NCBI GenBank assembly: GCA_963969495.1
Contig: OZ018330.1
Coordinates: forward strand, 49,245,206-49,309,205
Reading direction: 5' to 3'
DNA length: 64,000 nucleotides
Source of the DNA: Ceratothoa steindachneri
Taxonomy: Eukaryota > Arthropoda > Malacostraca > Isopoda > Cymothoidae
Part shown: piece after piece, positions 62,880 through 64,000 of the stretch
Layout of the letters: each line of letters begins with the position of its first letter
Position numbering within the stretch: position 1 is the first letter of the stretch
Position numbers and translations under genes: made by a program
The notes under the pieces: generated by a model
The model's input: only the letters and a program-made list of their open reading frames with translations
What the model was told of the DNA's origin: nothing
Database searches by the model: none

Positions 62880-63720
62880 ATAATACAGACCAGATGGGCA
62901 ACAAGGCGTATCCAGGGAAGCGGATTTGTTATCGGCTTTGGCGGCGACGGCGTTCAATCAAAACACACAATTTGCATCGTAGCGAAAACCGCTTTGAGTG
63001 ACGTCATCAGCCGCGCGGCGCGTGTTAATTAAAATCGACCGATAGGATCGGGTATTCCACTTCCTCCTCGAAGGACGCTCGATCACCGTGCATCGAGGTA
63101 CAGCCCACGGATTACCTGGCCCTCGGACCATTGACGCAAGTCAACTATCGGCCCTTAGATTGCGGTGTGTGTGGGGGGTGGAGGGGTGCTTCCCTACCCC
63201 ATCATGAAGTGTGATCGAGTTTTCTTTCCCCCCCTTCCGCGAATCTTGGTATCACTGGGTCGCCGTCGGGCTCGTAGAAAGGGCGAGGCGTGAGCGCTCC
63301 CTCTCGGGGCCTGATTACGGGGTTGTAGTTGAAGGCAAGGCAACCGCGCGGGCGCGTCTCGCCCATCTGATGCGCGCAAATGATACCCCGCTGGAGTGGC
63401 ACCGAGTGGCAAATGATATTGTTTGACGGGGGCGTTTCCTTCTACTAATAATAATCTGACTGGCGATGCCCACGCACCCGGGCAGCGATCATGCCGATGA
63501 TCGGCCCACCGGTGCCGGTTGCGCGCCAAACAGGCCCCAATTTCCATGGTGCGCATTGATTAACGTAAACACACATCCAAAAACCGGCCTACACTCGCCT
63601 CTTTACCGACTCAACAGCGAAGATATCCAACGCGATACGCCGATTTATGGGGTTCGAAGTAGCTCACATATTGCGGCGAGGGAAGTTAGCAGGACGCGTG
63701 AACACACGCAAACGCACACG
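62880..63720. promoter_or_regulatory. CpG-rich block, candidate regulatory region
   Basis: About 840 bases are GC- and CpG-rich in an otherwise AT-rich, CpG-poor window, and no transposon signature is seen. The left part packs an octamer ATTTGCAT (62970-62977), a perfect CRE TGACGTCA (62999-63006) and TTAATTAA (63025-63032). ORFs here show no domain. It could be an enhancer or promoter, possibly of the R-spondin gene or a neighbour. Composition alone does not prove this. Confidence 0.4.
62999..63006. promoter_or_regulatory. CRE palindrome
   Basis: TGACGTCA is the full CREB/ATF consensus site. It may be a chance match. Confidence 0.4.
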
Positions 63721-63729
63721 TACATGCAT

Positions 63730-63850
<121 letters not shown>

Positions 63851-64000
63851 ATCTATATATGGTTGGCAAATATCACGCAGATGATTAAATAAATAAATAC
63901 CTATTTTGTTCACTGTCAACGTGAAGCTCCTTGTGCTCCTTCGCAAAACACTTTAAAAGATTTCGAATCCTTAAAGAACTATTTTTTTTAATCAAACTCA

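Overview
The window looks like nuclear DNA from a bilaterian invertebrate. It has spliced exons with GT/AG borders, many long (AT)n and (CA)n microsatellites, several minisatellite arrays, and relics of CR1, RTE and Jockey-like LINEs, Penelope-like elements (PLEs), Tc1/mariner and hAT-like DNA transposons and tRNA-derived SINEs. No bacterial or viral gene organisation is visible. I cannot name the species.

The only convincing host gene is an R-spondin (secreted Wnt-signalling enhancer) on the + strand near the right end. One exon (54404-54586) encodes furin-like repeat 1 and another (61829-61984) encodes furin-like repeat 2. Both have phase-1 borders, and the cysteine spacing matches human RSPO1 exactly. 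The 7.2 kb intron between them holds a CR1 fragment split by a younger Jockey-like LINE, with an 11-bp target-site duplication. The signal-peptide exon and any TSP1 exon were not found.

Layout: 1-4.7 kb carries a minus-strand CR1-clade LINE with a PHD finger. 6.6-9.1 kb has a tRNA-headed SINE and an RTE relic. 11.2-12.4 kb is a 27-bp minisatellite, followed by a minus-strand Jockey-like relic. 15.9-20.4 kb holds PLE ends, a 31-bp minisatellite with an 11-mer higher-order repeat, and a PLE fragment with a GIY-YIG domain and inverted hammerhead-like ends. 20.5-27.2 kb has a Tc1 relic, a SINE split by a hAT-like element, and a minus-strand CR1 with an esterase ORF1. 31-35.6 kb has a mariner relic, a CR1 tail and a 33-bp array. 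36-42.3 kb has a second SINE copy and a nearly full-length plus-strand CR1 inserted into a repeat whose uninterrupted relative lies at 34.85-35.11 kb. 42.6-44.2 kb is a 23-bp minisatellite with a 7-mer higher-order repeat. 45.4-48.3 kb has a Tc1 relic and a mariner C-terminus. 49.5-53.9 kb has a PLE end, a 32-33-bp array and a Jockey-like relic. 54.4-62.1 kb is the R-spondin region. 62.9-63.7 kb is a CpG-rich block with a perfect CRE palindrome.

All transposon ORFs seen carry stops, frameshifts or deletions, so no copy here looks able to move by itself. Most of the biology in the window is layered transposon insertion and tandem-repeat expansion around and inside one developmental signalling gene.
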